Program-made: the position numbers and the translations under genes
Origin: Flavobacterium jumunjinense
GTDB taxonomy: Bacteria; Bacteroidota; Bacteroidia; Flavobacteriales; Flavobacteriaceae
Assembly: GCF_021650975.2 (NCBI RefSeq)
Contig: NZ_CP091285.1
Span: 1,736,001-1,800,000, forward strand
Direction: 5' to 3'
Length of the DNA stretch: 64,000 bases
Shown: positions 16,613 through 25,718 of the stretch, piece after piece
Layout: each line of letters begins with the position of its first letter
Numbering within the stretch: the first letter of the stretch is position 1
The notes under the pieces: generated by a model
What the model was told of the DNA's origin: nothing
Seen by the model: only the letters and a program-made list of their open reading frames with translations
Database searches by the model: none

Positions 16613-19189
16613 TTAATGGACTTTGTGTTTTCTTTGTGAAATATGACGAACATAGAAAAACAAAAGCAAAAGTATAATACAACCAAGTATAATATAATGA
16701 GTATAATGTGTTGCATTAGTGTCAATACTTCCATAATATACAAATGCACTCCAATAATAAGGAGATTTTTTAGCATTAGCAATAGAACTATCTTTTAAAT
16801 AATCTATTTTAGCATTATAGTTTGACTCAAAAAAAGAATGATTTTTTGAATAATTACTATAAAAGTTAGTCATTAGTTGTGCTGTTGCATAATCATTAAT
16901 TTTCCAAAGACTAAACAGAACATTTTTTGCTCCAGCATATTGAAAAGCTCTTGCAATACTAATGGTTCCTTCTCCTTTTTGTAGTTTTCCAATTCCAGAT
17001 TCGCAAGCACTCAAAATAACTAAATCTGGATTGCAATTTTCTAAACCATATAATTCATTTACAAGCATCACATCATCATAGAAAACCAAAGTAGCTGGTG
17101 AAGAAAAATTACCACTCGTTCCATGAGTAGATAAATGAATAATAGAATATTGACTCGTGTTTTGTTTGAAGTTATCACGATTAGCTTCTTCATTCATGAA
17201 CAAAACAGCATTGCTCTTCTTTAATGCTTTTGCCTCTTCTATAGAATATTCTAAGTAAGCATTAGAAGCTTTAAAAACAGGGAAAAAGCCAACAATTTTA
17301 TCGTTTTTCTTCTGAACAAGATTGTCAATATAAAAAGCAGCATTCGTTTGATAGACAATTTTGTTTTGATGTATTAAAAAAGGAATTTTATTAAAGTTTG
17401 TCGTGTTTGTATTTTTAGTTGTTAACGCATCAAAAGATAGAAAGTAAAATAATCCATCAGGAACTATGACAAGATTCTTGTGTTTTTCAAGAGTATCTAT
17501 TTCTAAAAGTTGAAACAAGGAGTGAGCAGTAGATGAAAACGCAGTAACATCTTCATTAATTGCATTAGCATCATCAAAGAAATGAATATAGTTTTGAATT
17601 AATGTCGTTGTTGTTTCGTTCAAATTTATTCTTTTCCAAATAAGAGTATTAGCATTAAAGTAGAAATAGTAAAAATGTTCTTTTGCCCAAAAATAGTAAA
17701 GCATTTGAGCCTTGTCATATTCTAATTTCTTTAGCAATGAAGCAGTTTCTATTTGTTTTTCGTTACTCTTAAACGACTTTTGAACTGTATTGTTTACTTC
17801 TTTTAATTGAAAAGTAAGAGTTGTCAGTTCATTGTTTAACGTAATAATTCGGTTGGGGTTTTCATTAGTAATCTGTAATCGAATGTATTCATTAATTAAA
17901 GACTCTTGCTTGGAAAGTAGATTGTTTTGGAGTTGTAAATCTTTGTTTTTCGGATGCTGTTCGAGTAATGTTTTTAGTTTGTTTCGGTCTTTTAAAACAG
18001 TGTTTTTGCTCTTTTCAGCATATTGATAAGCGAGTTCTAAAGTAGTCGTAGAATGGTTTTTTTGGTAGGATTCCCACAAAGCATCTATACACTTTTCGGT
18101 TCGTTTCCTGTTTTCAATTTGTTGTAGAATTTGTGTTTCTTGAGAAGTTAAATTATCATAGATTAATTCATTCACATAAAAACTTAAATCATACCAAGCC
18201 ATTTTTTTGACTGTATTGTTTTCAAGATGAGCGAATCCATCAAAAATATCTAAAAAAGTATTTTCTGCATATAGAACATTTTTGTTTGGTAAATCTGTAT
18301 TTATATTGAAGGGTAATAATGTTTGTAATGCATTTGACAGACAAGAATATGCTTTTTTAGAGTTTCTATTATAGGTATAGATAGAGGCTTCTTCAATATA
18401 AAGTTTTGCAATTTCTCTTGCTTCTATTTCTTTTTTTTGAAAAAGAATGTTTTTTGCTTTTTCAAAATAATCTACTGCCAAATTAAAATCATTTTGTTTT
18501 AATGCTATAAATGCATTTGCTTTTAAGGTCTGAAAATCATTTTGCTCTTTATTGTTTTCAAGTAATTCGTTTGCAATATTGTATTTTTTTAAACCAATAA
18601 AGTTTACTGTTAGTTCTTCTTGAATTCTTTTGTTCTGAAGAGAAGAAGCGTCTAGTTTTTTAGCTTTCTGAAGAAGGTCAATGGCTGTTTTATGGTTGCT
18701 AATGGTTTTGTAAACAATTGACAAATTAATGTATCCTGAAATAATTGTTGCTTCATTTTTGTCTTTTTCTGCTATGAAAATATATTTTTTAATGATGTTT
18801 TCAGCAAGCGCATAATTCCCAGATTTTGTATATAAAGTGCCTAATGGTTTTAAGCAATATTCGGTTATATCGTAGTTTGAGAGTTTGTTTTTTGAAAATA
18901 ACGACCAAGATTTTTCATAGGAGATTATAGCCTCTTTTTGAAGATTTTGTTTCATTTCAAAAGAGCCTTTATTGCAATATAGAATTACCATTGCTAACTT
19001 TTCATCTTGATTAGAAACTTGGGTAGCAAATTCTTTTTCTTTTTGATTGAGAACTTTTAATGAAATAGTATTTGCATTAGCAACAAAAGTGTCTAAAGCA
19101 TTATAAATCTGATCTTCTAAAGTTTGTGAAAAACTGGAGATAGAAAAAAATAAAAAAAGGAATAAGAATTTAAAATTTCCAAATTGCAT
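16613..19189 (-). CDS. TPR-CHAT domain protein (putative caspase-like peptidase), membrane anchored
   Basis: An 858-aa protein with a signal sequence (MQFGNFKFLFLFLFFSISSFSQ), many TPR-like helix pairs (about 30-480), a CHAT domain (about 590-820) and a C-terminal membrane helix (about 832-847) with a short basic tail (RHISQRKHKVH). The CHAT catalytic dyad is intact: His689 in HLSTHG and Cys729 in LSACESG, followed by GEGTISIARAFQYAGAKNVL. This topology would hold the TPR and peptidase parts in the periplasm. CHAT proteins are clan CD (caspase-type) peptidases, often activated through TPRs. I chose the ATG at 19189 over a GTG 18 bases upstream. It overlaps the end of the upstream PKD-protein gene by 20 bp, so translation is probably coupled. 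Confidence 0.88.
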   Translation of the reverse strand: MQFGNFKFLFLFLFFSISSFSQTLEDQIYNALDTFVANANTISLKVLNQKEKEFATQVSNQDEKLAMVILYCNKGSFEMKQNLQKEAIISYEKSWSLFSKNKLSNYDITEYCLKPLGTLYTKSGNYALAENIIKKYIFIAEKDKNEATIISGYINLSIVYKTISNHKTAIDLLQKAKKLDASSLQNKRIQEELTVNFIGLKKYNIANELLENNKEQNDFQTLKANAFIALKQNDFNLAVDYFEKAKNILFQKKEIEAREIAKLYIEEASIYTYNRNSKKAYSCLSNALQTLLPFNINTDLPNKNVLYAENTFLDIFDGFAHLENNTVKKMAWYDLSFYVNELIYDNLTSQETQILQQIENRKRTEKCIDALWESYQKNHSTTTLELAYQYAEKSKNTVLKDRNKLKTLLEQHPKNKDLQLQNNLLSKQESLINEYIRLQITNENPNRIITLNNELTTLTFQLKEVNNTVQKSFKSNEKQIETASLLKKLEYDKAQMLYYFWAKEHFYYFYFNANTLIWKRINLNETTTTLIQNYIHFFDDANAINEDVTAFSSTAHSLFQLLEIDTLEKHKNLVIVPDGLFYFLSFDALTTKNTNTTNFNKIPFLIHQNKIVYQTNAAFYIDNLVQKKNDKIVGFFPVFKASNAYLEYSIEEAKALKKSNAVLFMNEEANRDNFKQNTSQYSIIHLSTHGTSGNFSSPATLVFYDDVMLVNELYGLENCNPDLVILSACESGIGKLQKGEGTISIARAFQYAGAKNVLFSLWKINDYATAQLMTNFYSNYSKNHSFFESNYNAKIDYLKDSSIANAKKSPYYWSAFVYYGSIDTNATHYTHYIILGCIILLLLFFYVRHISQRKHKVH

Positions 19190-21191
19190 AGAATTGCCAC
19201 GAATCAAAATCGGTTTTAAAGTTTTTATAATAACGAATACCTACACTTGGACCAATTCGAGCAAAACCAAAAGTTGTGTCTAAAAAGAGTTGTGTTTGTA
19301 TTTGCGTTTTCTCATTATTAGTGAGTGTTTCGCGTTGTGTTAGTTCAACATATTCCTCACCAGGAACAAAGTTAGGATTTGTAGGAGATTGTGTGGGTTC
19401 ATAATAACGAGTTGTTTTTTTGCTGGTTTTCTTAGAGGAAATAATTGTGGTAATTTGTGGTCCAAATCCAATACCTATATAATTATTGATATTGTATCTT
19501 AAAGAAATAGGCACGGTTTCTATTATTGTTCTAGATTTTTCAACCAAATTTTCTCTTCTAACAAAAGCATTGTCAATAACCAATCCACTGTTTAAATCAA
19601 AAGGACCAACATTTTCAGGTGCATCAGAAATTACATTAGTATTTTCGCTTTCAAAATCATGTTTGTTTGCATAAAGCTCGCTTTGCCAATAAAAACGATA
19701 AGCTTTGAAAGGTGAAATTGTGAAACCCGTAAAATAGCTTCTAGAATTGTTTAATTTCGGAAAATAATTATATCCAGCTTTTGCTCCAATAGAAATACCA
19801 GGATTAAATCGTGTTCTTGAATAATTGGTTATAATGGGTTCGTTTTTATCGAAAATGATGACAGTTCTACTTTTTGTTGTTTTTTTGTGAAAATCTTCTC
19901 CGAATTTTAAACTGTATTTAACAAAGCCTTTCGTAGAATCTTTTTCCATAACATTTTTTTGTTGTGTTCCAGGTAGATAAATATTTTTAAATGTAAAAAT
20001 GATTTGTTTTTGCATTACAATTGTGTCTAAGCAACTATAGCGAACTTCTTTGTTTTTTGGACAAATAGGACATTCAGGATACATGCTTTCAATTTGTAAT
20101 GTAGATTTGTCAAACATATCAGGAACATCTGTTTCTAAACGTATGGTTCGTGCTGGACCTTCACCATCATTTTGAAAACGAGTTTTAAATTTAATTCGCT
20201 TAAAACGTACTAACCTATAATTAATGAATAAACCGCTAGTTGACATTTTGTTTGGGTCATGTGAAGTAACAATCTCCATTTCCATGTCTTTTATTTTATG
20301 ATTCTCATAGTTTTCATCAGGAACATAAATACTTCTTACTCTTAAGATGGCACTAGTATCTTTAATCATTTCTGGAGTAGTTTTTAGATTAAAGAAGATA
20401 TTACGTTGCTCGTTTGGACTTAAGTTTTTAAATGTTATTTTTTTACCTTTCTTAAATGTTTGTTTAGCTTCTTCTATAGATAAAGGTAGGTTTTTACGTT
20501 CTGTAGTGTCTTGATATTTGTAGGTTGTTGTAAATGTATTATTGGTTGAAGCATAGGTAGAAAAATTGTCGTCATGATCGTGGTTAAATACCAAATCGTT
20601 ACCCAGATCATTAATCGTTTCGTTATGATAGTTGCTAATTTCTAATAGTTCAAAGTTGTCATTTTTGAATTCTTTTTCATTGTAATAAAAGTAAACAGTA
20701 CCGTTGGTAACATAGTCTTTTTCGTTTTTATAAGTTAAAACGATGATAAAATCTTCATCAGGTAATGGTTCTCTATTCCGCTTTAAGTCAATATCATTTT
20801 TAATAATTTGAATTTCATTTTCAGAAATGTCAGCTGTTTCATTGGTTTTAACCTTTGTAGGTCTGGTTGTAGGCGTTTTTCCAGTGTCATAATTATTAGT
20901 TACCCAAAGTTTTACTTCATATTCACCAGGTTTTTTATAGGTATGCTTGGGGTCTTTTTTTGTACTATAATTACCATCTCCTAATTCCCAAAAATAAGTG
21001 TAATAAGCTTTTGGCGCACCAGCAATTTGATTTAATAATGGTGTTTCCGAATTGAATATAAATGTGTTCTTATCTTGTTTTGGAAGTATAATCGCTTTTC
21101 TGGATAAGGTGTCTTTGTTGTCTAGATGTGTTTGAGAAAAAAGCACACAATAAAAGACTAAAAATAGAAGTGTGACTGATTTTTGGAACAT
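19170..21191 (-). CDS. PKD-domain protein with C-terminal outer-membrane barrel-like region
   Basis: A 673-aa protein with a signal peptide (ends VLFS-QTHLD). A PKD domain lies at about 60-115 with the hallmark FWELGDGNYS and HTYKKPGEYEVKLWVTN. The central region (about 140-440) is beta-rich and contains a repeat-free DUF11-like segment with two Cys pairs (CPICP at about 375 and a later Cys). The last 230 residues look like outer-membrane strands and end in aromatic-rich FYAIWKF. It is probably an outer-membrane or surface protein. It directly precedes and overlaps the CHAT peptidase gene, which suggests a surface sensor, partner or substrate. The exact family is not recognised. Confidence 0.72.
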   Translation of the reverse strand: MFQKSVTLLFLVFYCVLFSQTHLDNKDTLSRKAIILPKQDKNTFIFNSETPLLNQIAGAPKAYYTYFWELGDGNYSTKKDPKHTYKKPGEYEVKLWVTNNYDTGKTPTTRPTKVKTNETADISENEIQIIKNDIDLKRNREPLPDEDFIIVLTYKNEKDYVTNGTVYFYYNEKEFKNDNFELLEISNYHNETINDLGNDLVFNHDHDDNFSTYASTNNTFTTTYKYQDTTERKNLPLSIEEAKQTFKKGKKITFKNLSPNEQRNIFFNLKTTPEMIKDTSAILRVRSIYVPDENYENHKIKDMEMEIVTSHDPNKMSTSGLFINYRLVRFKRIKFKTRFQNDGEGPARTIRLETDVPDMFDKSTLQIESMYPECPICPKNKEVRYSCLDTIVMQKQIIFTFKNIYLPGTQQKNVMEKDSTKGFVKYSLKFGEDFHKKTTKSRTVIIFDKNEPIITNYSRTRFNPGISIGAKAGYNYFPKLNNSRSYFTGFTISPFKAYRFYWQSELYANKHDFESENTNVISDAPENVGPFDLNSGLVIDNAFVRRENLVEKSRTIIETVPISLRYNINNYIGIGFGPQITTIISSKKTSKKTTRYYEPTQSPTNPNFVPGEEYVELTQRETLTNNEKTQIQTQLFLDTTFGFARIGPSVGIRYYKNFKTDFDSWQFYAIWKF

Positions 21192-21221
21192 AACTAATGG
21201 GTTTATAGATTTTAAATATAA

Positions 21222-21251
21222 GAAAAAGCGATGAATGACTCATCACTTTTT
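21222..21251 (-). terminator. terminator after the lipoprotein gene
   Basis: An imperfect stem AAAAAG-c-GATGA / TCATC-a-CTTTTT lies between the lipoprotein stop (21273) and the start of the PKD gene (21191), with T-rich sequence on the minus strand. It probably separates the lipoprotein transcript from the PKD-CHAT operon. Confidence 0.6.
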
Positions 21252-21272
21252 CAAAAAACTAACGTAATCTAA

Positions 21273-22301
21273 TTATGGCAAAGCATTTATAGCGGCAACT
21301 AATTGTGCTTCGGTACCTAAAATTGTTTCTGGAAGTGTGAAATTATAAATTTCATTTGCAGTTATAGTTACAGGTTTTATAGCATATCTCCATTGTCCGT
21401 TTTCTTCAGTAGCGAATATAATATGACAGTTTAAACCAATAGGAATTTGTCCATAGTGTTCTGAAAACTGACCTGTAGCCGCATCATAAGTGTCAAGGTG
21501 TGCTAAAGCATTTCCTTCACCATCATAATGTAAATATACAGCACTGTTTCCATAGTTATATCCAGTAGGAACTGTTGCTAAAATTTGTGTCTTCGGTCCT
21601 GTGAAATTATAAAACTTATCCACATTTGTCCATCCAAAATTATTGAAAAAAGCATAGTATTGTGCGTTTCCAGCAGGTCCTTGTTCAAGAAAAACGCCAC
21701 CTTGTGTGCCAACAGGGTCAATTTCTTCAGCCCATTCTAAATCACCATTAGCATCAAATGTTCCATTCCATAAAGTCATTCCAGCTTCTTCTTCAGTTAA
21801 GTCAGAAGGTATTCTTAAATTCATACTACAAGTAAGCTCTAATTGTTGTCCGTTTTGTGTAGCGTTAATGTAAAATTCGCCACCAGAAATTAACATTGAC
21901 TTGTCACCATTGGGAAGCAACCCCATTGTTGGTTTGTTTGTAGTTAACATTTTCCCAGCATCAAAAAGTTCAATGTATTTAATATCAATAACTCCAGAAA
22001 CAATCGTTCCGTTTAAAGTGATACAGTTCGGGTTAATGTCTATTTCAACACCATTAGCAGAAGTAAAAGTGGTTGTTCCGTTGGTAGTGTTTAATTGAAA
22101 TTCTTGTGTAATACTTGCTAGAGCATCTTCTTTTAACGCTGCAAATTCTGCATTGGTTGGAATGTTGCAAGTGTCGCAATCATTATCGTCAGAAGTTTCA
22201 CAGCTTGTTAGAATAAATGTTGATAATGTGAAGACCAATAAGGTTTTGAATAAAGACGTTTTGCTTCCTGTTCTGTTGTTTAATAAATTTAACTTTTTCA
22301 T
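21273..22301 (-). CDS. putative surface lipoprotein
   Basis: A 342-aa lipoprotein with an n-region KLNLLNNRTGSKTSLFK, hydrophobic core and lipobox ILTS-C (Cys34), followed by an acidic stretch (ETSDDNDCD). In Bacteroidota, acidic residues after the lipid-bearing Cys can act as a surface-export signal, so it may face outward. The mature part is beta-rich with acidic and aromatic residues (GGEFYINATQNGQQLELTC, then FNNFGWTNVDKFYNFTG). I do not recognise the family. The ATG at 22301 is preferred over an earlier ATG at 22340 because it gives a normal signal peptide. It is divergent from the sigma factor gene, with a shared 103-bp spacer. Confidence 0.7.
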   Translation of the reverse strand: MKKLNLLNNRTGSKTSLFKTLLVFTLSTFILTSCETSDDNDCDTCNIPTNAEFAALKEDALASITQEFQLNTTNGTTTFTSANGVEIDINPNCITLNGTIVSGVIDIKYIELFDAGKMLTTNKPTMGLLPNGDKSMLISGGEFYINATQNGQQLELTCSMNLRIPSDLTEEEAGMTLWNGTFDANGDLEWAEEIDPVGTQGGVFLEQGPAGNAQYYAFFNNFGWTNVDKFYNFTGPKTQILATVPTGYNYGNSAVYLHYDGEGNALAHLDTYDAATGQFSEHYGQIPIGLNCHIIFATEENGQWRYAIKPVTITANEIYNFTLPETILGTEAQLVAAINALP

Positions 22302-22404
22302 AATTTTTATTTTTTTTGTTCTATAGTTATATACATCCATCTATTGATTTGTTACCCCTATAATCTAAAAATGTTTATATCTTAGCTTTTTTAATACCAT
22401 TTTA

Positions 22405-22989
22405 ATGAATAAAGAAGAAGTACATCAAGATCAAATATACATTGAGGGATTGTTAAATAACGATTCAAGGATTATTCATGCTATATATGATAAATTCTCA
22501 TTTAAGGTTATTCATTATATAAAAATGAATAGCGGAAATGAAGAAGAGGCGAAAGATGTAATTCAGGAAGTTTTAATTATGATTTATAATCAAGCCAAAC
22601 AAAATGGATTGAAGTTGACTTGTCCTTTTGATGCTTATTTTTTTCTATTATGTAAAAGACGATGGTTAAACGAATTAAAAAAATCTTCAAAAAAAGAGGT
22701 AACATTACCCGATGAAAATGTATCTAAAGATGAAACATTAGAAGAGATGCTTTTTCAAACCGATCAATTTAATGAAAGACAGGTTCTTTTTGAAATGATG
22801 TTTCAAAAATTAGGCGAAAAATGTCAGGAGATATTAAAACTAAGTTTTGTAACTAAAACAATGGAAGAAGTTGCGAAAAAGTTAAATGTTTCCTATGCCT
22901 ATGCAAGAAAAAAGAAATCACTTTGTACAGGTAAACTTACGGAGTTGATTCAAGAATCAGTAATCTATCAATCATTAAAAAACTTTTAA
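22405..22989 (+). CDS. RNA polymerase ECF-type sigma-70 factor
   Basis: A 194-aa sigma factor with region 2 (about 28-95: HAIYDKFSFKVIHYIKMNSG, EEEAKDVIQEVLIMIY) and region 4 (about 125-185: MFQKLGEKCQEILKLSFV, MEEVAKKLNVSYAYARKKKS). Region 4 is typical of the Bacteroidota ECF group. It is followed after 1 bp by a membrane TPR protein that could act as a regulator of the factor, and is divergent from the lipoprotein and CHAT/PKD genes. Targets cannot be read directly, but the divergent neighbours are the first candidates. Confidence 0.87.
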   Translation: MNKEEVHQDQIYIEGLLNNDSRIIHAIYDKFSFKVIHYIKMNSGNEEEAKDVIQEVLIMIYNQAKQNGLKLTCPFDAYFFLLCKRRWLNELKKSSKKEVTLPDENVSKDETLEEMLFQTDQFNERQVLFEMMFQKLGEKCQEILKLSFVTKTMEEVAKKLNVSYAYARKKKSLCTGKLTELIQESVIYQSLKNF

Positions 22990-22990
22990 A

Positions 22991-23728
22991 ATGCAAGAGG
23001 GAATTTATATAGTTTTTGATAACTATCTTCAAAATAGAATGAGTTTTGAAGAGAAAAAAAATCTAGAAACACAATTTCAAAAAGATATAGATCTTAGAGA
23101 AAAATTTGAATTGTATAAGCAGGCAAATTTATTTTTGGAAACTAAGTTTTCTAAGGATACTCAATTTTTTAAAGAGAATTTAAGTCAAGTGTCAGAGAAG
23201 TATTTTTCAAATGTAAGTGAAAAGAAAATAAAGAAAACAAAAATAATTCCGCTCACTTCTAAATGGTTTGCAATAGCTGCAACTATAGTAGTGGTGGTCT
23301 CTTTTTGGATTTTCAATCAGAGTGGTATTCCAAAATACGAGGAGTATAATAATCATCAAAAAATTCATTTAACAGAAAGAAGTAGTGAAAACACAACTTT
23401 AAAGTTGGCTGAAAAAGCGTTTAATGATAAAAACTTTCAACAGGCAATAATTGAGTTTGAAGCGAATAATATTGAGAGCTTAGATACTGAAGAACGACTA
23501 TATTATGCAGTTTCATTAATTGAAACGGAACAATATCAAAAATCAGAAGCGATTTTGTTAGCGATTAAAGAGGGTAATTCTATTTTTAAAGAAGATGCAA
23601 TTTGGTATTTAGGACTAATGGCATTAAAGCAAAAAAAGTATGACGAATCTATCAAATATTTGAAATTAATTACAGATAATTCCGAAAGATTTGACACAGC
23701 GCAAACACTTTTAAATGATTTAGATTAA
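22991..23728 (+). CDS. membrane-anchored TPR protein, candidate anti-sigma or sigma-linked sensor
   Basis: A 245-aa protein. The cytoplasmic N-terminus (1-90) has the composition of the zinc-free anti-sigma-like proteins of Bacteroidota (VFDNYLQNRMSFEEKKNLET, close to the sigma gene). It is followed by one membrane helix (about 91-108, KWFAIAATIVVVVSFWIF) and a C-terminal set of TPR-like repeats (about 130-240, ALKQKKYDESIKYLK) predicted to be periplasmic. It starts 1 bp after the sigma stop. It lacks the HxxxCxxC of the classical anti-sigma domain, so the anti-sigma role is inferred from topology and position. The periplasmic TPRs match the TPR content of the nearby CHAT protein. Confidence 0.72.
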   Translation: MQEGIYIVFDNYLQNRMSFEEKKNLETQFQKDIDLREKFELYKQANLFLETKFSKDTQFFKENLSQVSEKYFSNVSEKKIKKTKIIPLTSKWFAIAATIVVVVSFWIFNQSGIPKYEEYNNHQKIHLTERSSENTTLKLAEKAFNDKNFQQAIIEFEANNIESLDTEERLYYAVSLIETEQYQKSEAILLAIKEGNSIFKEDAIWYLGLMALKQKKYDESIKYLKLITDNSERFDTAQTLLNDLD

Positions 23729-23730
23729 AT

Positions 23731-24516
23731 TTGCAAAAAAAAAGAAAATTGATACTTACTGATACGCATACCCATTTATATTCTGAAGAATTTGATAATG
23801 ATAGAGAGGAAGCAATACAAAGAGCTATAGATGCAGGTGTTTCTCGTTTTTTTATTCCTTCAATAGATTCTAGTTCAACAAAGAAAATGTATGATTTAGA
23901 AAAACAATATCCTTCAAATATTTTTCTAATGATGGGACTTCATCCAACTTATGTGAAAGAAAATTATTTAGAAGAATTGGCGCATGTAGAAAAAGAGTTA
24001 GCTTTAAATAAATTTTATGCTGTTGGTGAAATTGGTATCGATTTGTATTGGGATAAAACTTTTTTAAAGGAACAACAACATGCTTTTCAGTATCAAATTC
24101 AATTGGCTAAAAAGTATAAATTAGCAATTAATATACATTGTCGCGATGCTTTTGGTGAAGTTTTTGAGGTTTTAGAAGATGAAAAGGCAGACGATTTGTT
24201 TGGGATTTTTCATTGTTTTACTGGAGATTTCAATCAAGCAAAAAGAGCAATAGATTTAAATATGAAGTTGGGTATTGGTGGTGTTGCGACTTTTAAAAAT
24301 GGAAAAATAGATCAATTTCTTAATGAAATCGATTTGCAACATATTGTTCTTGAAACGGATGCACCTTATTTGGCACCAGTTCCAAATCGAGGAAAACGAA
24401 ATGAAAGTAGCTATACTTTGCTCGTGGCTCAGAAATTAGCAGAAATTTATCAGTTGCCATTGTTTGAAATTGCTAAGGTTACAACAGAGAATTCAAAAGC
24501 AATTTTTGGAATTTAA
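23731..24516 (+). CDS. tatD: TatD-family metal-dependent hydrolase (DNase)
   Basis: A metal-dependent hydrolase of the TatD/YcfH group, linked in other bacteria to 3'-5' DNA exonuclease activity. Seen: the metal motif TDTHTHLYSEEFDND near the N-terminus, GEIGIDLYWD, NIHCRDAF, FHCFTGD and the terminal ETDAPYLAP. About 260 aa is normal. No ATG start is available in front of the motif. TTG at 23731 and TTG at 23749 are both possible, and the second gives the usual short N-terminus. It begins 2 bp after the TPR gene, so it is in the sigma-factor operon. Confidence 0.9.
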   Translation: MQKKRKLILTDTHTHLYSEEFDNDREEAIQRAIDAGVSRFFIPSIDSSSTKKMYDLEKQYPSNIFLMMGLHPTYVKENYLEELAHVEKELALNKFYAVGEIGIDLYWDKTFLKEQQHAFQYQIQLAKKYKLAINIHCRDAFGEVFEVLEDEKADDLFGIFHCFTGDFNQAKRAIDLNMKLGIGGVATFKNGKIDQFLNEIDLQHIVLETDAPYLAPVPNRGKRNESSYTLLVAQKLAEIYQLPLFEIAKVTTENSKAIFGI

Positions 24517-24581
24517 CGAAGAATTGACTTCCATTTATTTTTTTTTTTGTTCTTTTGTGTACCGATTTTTTAAAAATCCCT

Positions 24582-25718
24582 ATGCAGAAATTTGACTCTA
24601 TTCGTCCATTTTATGATTCAGAGGTTAACGAAGCCTTGTGTTCTTCATTAAATCATCCTATGATGAAAGCAATGATGAACTTTACATTTCCAGAAACTGA
24701 AGAAGAAGTTTGGAAAGACCAATTAAGCAAAACTCATTCAATTAGAGATTTCCAGATAAACTTTGTTTACCAATCAATAAAAAAAATATTAGAAAATAGT
24801 TCAGATGGACTAACGACTTCTGGTTTTGAAACGTTAGAACCAAACACTTCTTATCTTTTTATTTCAAATCACAGAGATATTATTTTAGATACTTCTTTGC
24901 TAAATGTTTCTTTGTTTGATCACGGCTTGGTAATGACAGCATCTGCCATTGGAGATAACCTTGTAAAGAAAGATTTTGTTTTAAAATTATCTAAATTAAA
25001 TAGAAATTTTTTGGTGCAACGTGGTTTAACACCTAGAGAGTTACTCCAAAGTTCAAAACTAATGTCAGAGTATATTTGCCATTTGGTATCCAAAGAAAAT
25101 CGTTCCGTTTGGATTGCGCAAAGGGAAGGAAGAACAAAAGATGGAAATGATGCAACACATCAAGGTGTGTTGAAAATGCTAGGAATGGCTTCAGAAGAAA
25201 AAGAAGTGACAGATTATTTTAGAAAATTAAAAATAGTTCCTGTTTCTATTTCTTATGAGTACGACCCAACCGATGCTTTAAAAATGCCTCAATTACTGGC
25301 GAATGCAAAAGATGAAGTTTATATTAAAGATAAAAACGAAGATTTTGTAACGTTATTAAGTGGAATTATTGGTCAGAAAAAGAGGATTCACATACATGTT
25401 GGAGCGGTAATTGATAAAGAGTTAGATGCAATTAAGGCAGATAATGATAATACGAATAAGAAGATTCAAGCATTAGCAAATGTTATTGATGATTCTATTT
25501 TGCAACATTATAAATTATGGCCAACGAACTTTATTGCCTACGATATTTTGAATAATACGAAACAATTTTCTCACTTATATACTTCAGATGAAAAGCAATT
25601 ATTTCAAAGAAGATTCGAAATGAGAATTGATACAGATAATGATACATTAAGAGAAGGTTTTTTGGCAATGTATGCAAATCCAGTTGTGAATAAAATGAAG
25701 TATCAAAATGCAGAATAA
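24582..25718 (+). CDS. 1-acyl-glycerol-3-phosphate acyltransferase-like protein (PlsC fold)
   Basis: A 378-aa protein with the acyltransferase NHxxxxD signature (FISNHRDIILD, about residues 90-100) and an equivalent of the substrate-binding EGTR block (AQREGRTKDGND). These are typical of the glycerophosphate acyltransferase family, though this length is longer than simple PlsC. No clear membrane helix is seen. Start taken at the ATG at 24582 rather than the TTG at 24555. It overlaps the start of the asparaginase gene by 11 bp. Its exact acyl acceptor (lysophosphatidate, or a lipid of other type) is unknown. Confidence 0.82.
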   Translation: MQKFDSIRPFYDSEVNEALCSSLNHPMMKAMMNFTFPETEEEVWKDQLSKTHSIRDFQINFVYQSIKKILENSSDGLTTSGFETLEPNTSYLFISNHRDIILDTSLLNVSLFDHGLVMTASAIGDNLVKKDFVLKLSKLNRNFLVQRGLTPRELLQSSKLMSEYICHLVSKENRSVWIAQREGRTKDGNDATHQGVLKMLGMASEEKEVTDYFRKLKIVPVSISYEYDPTDALKMPQLLANAKDEVYIKDKNEDFVTLLSGIIGQKKRIHIHVGAVIDKELDAIKADNDNTNKKIQALANVIDDSILQHYKLWPTNFIAYDILNNTKQFSHLYTSDEKQLFQRRFEMRIDTDNDTLREGFLAMYANPVVNKMKYQNAE

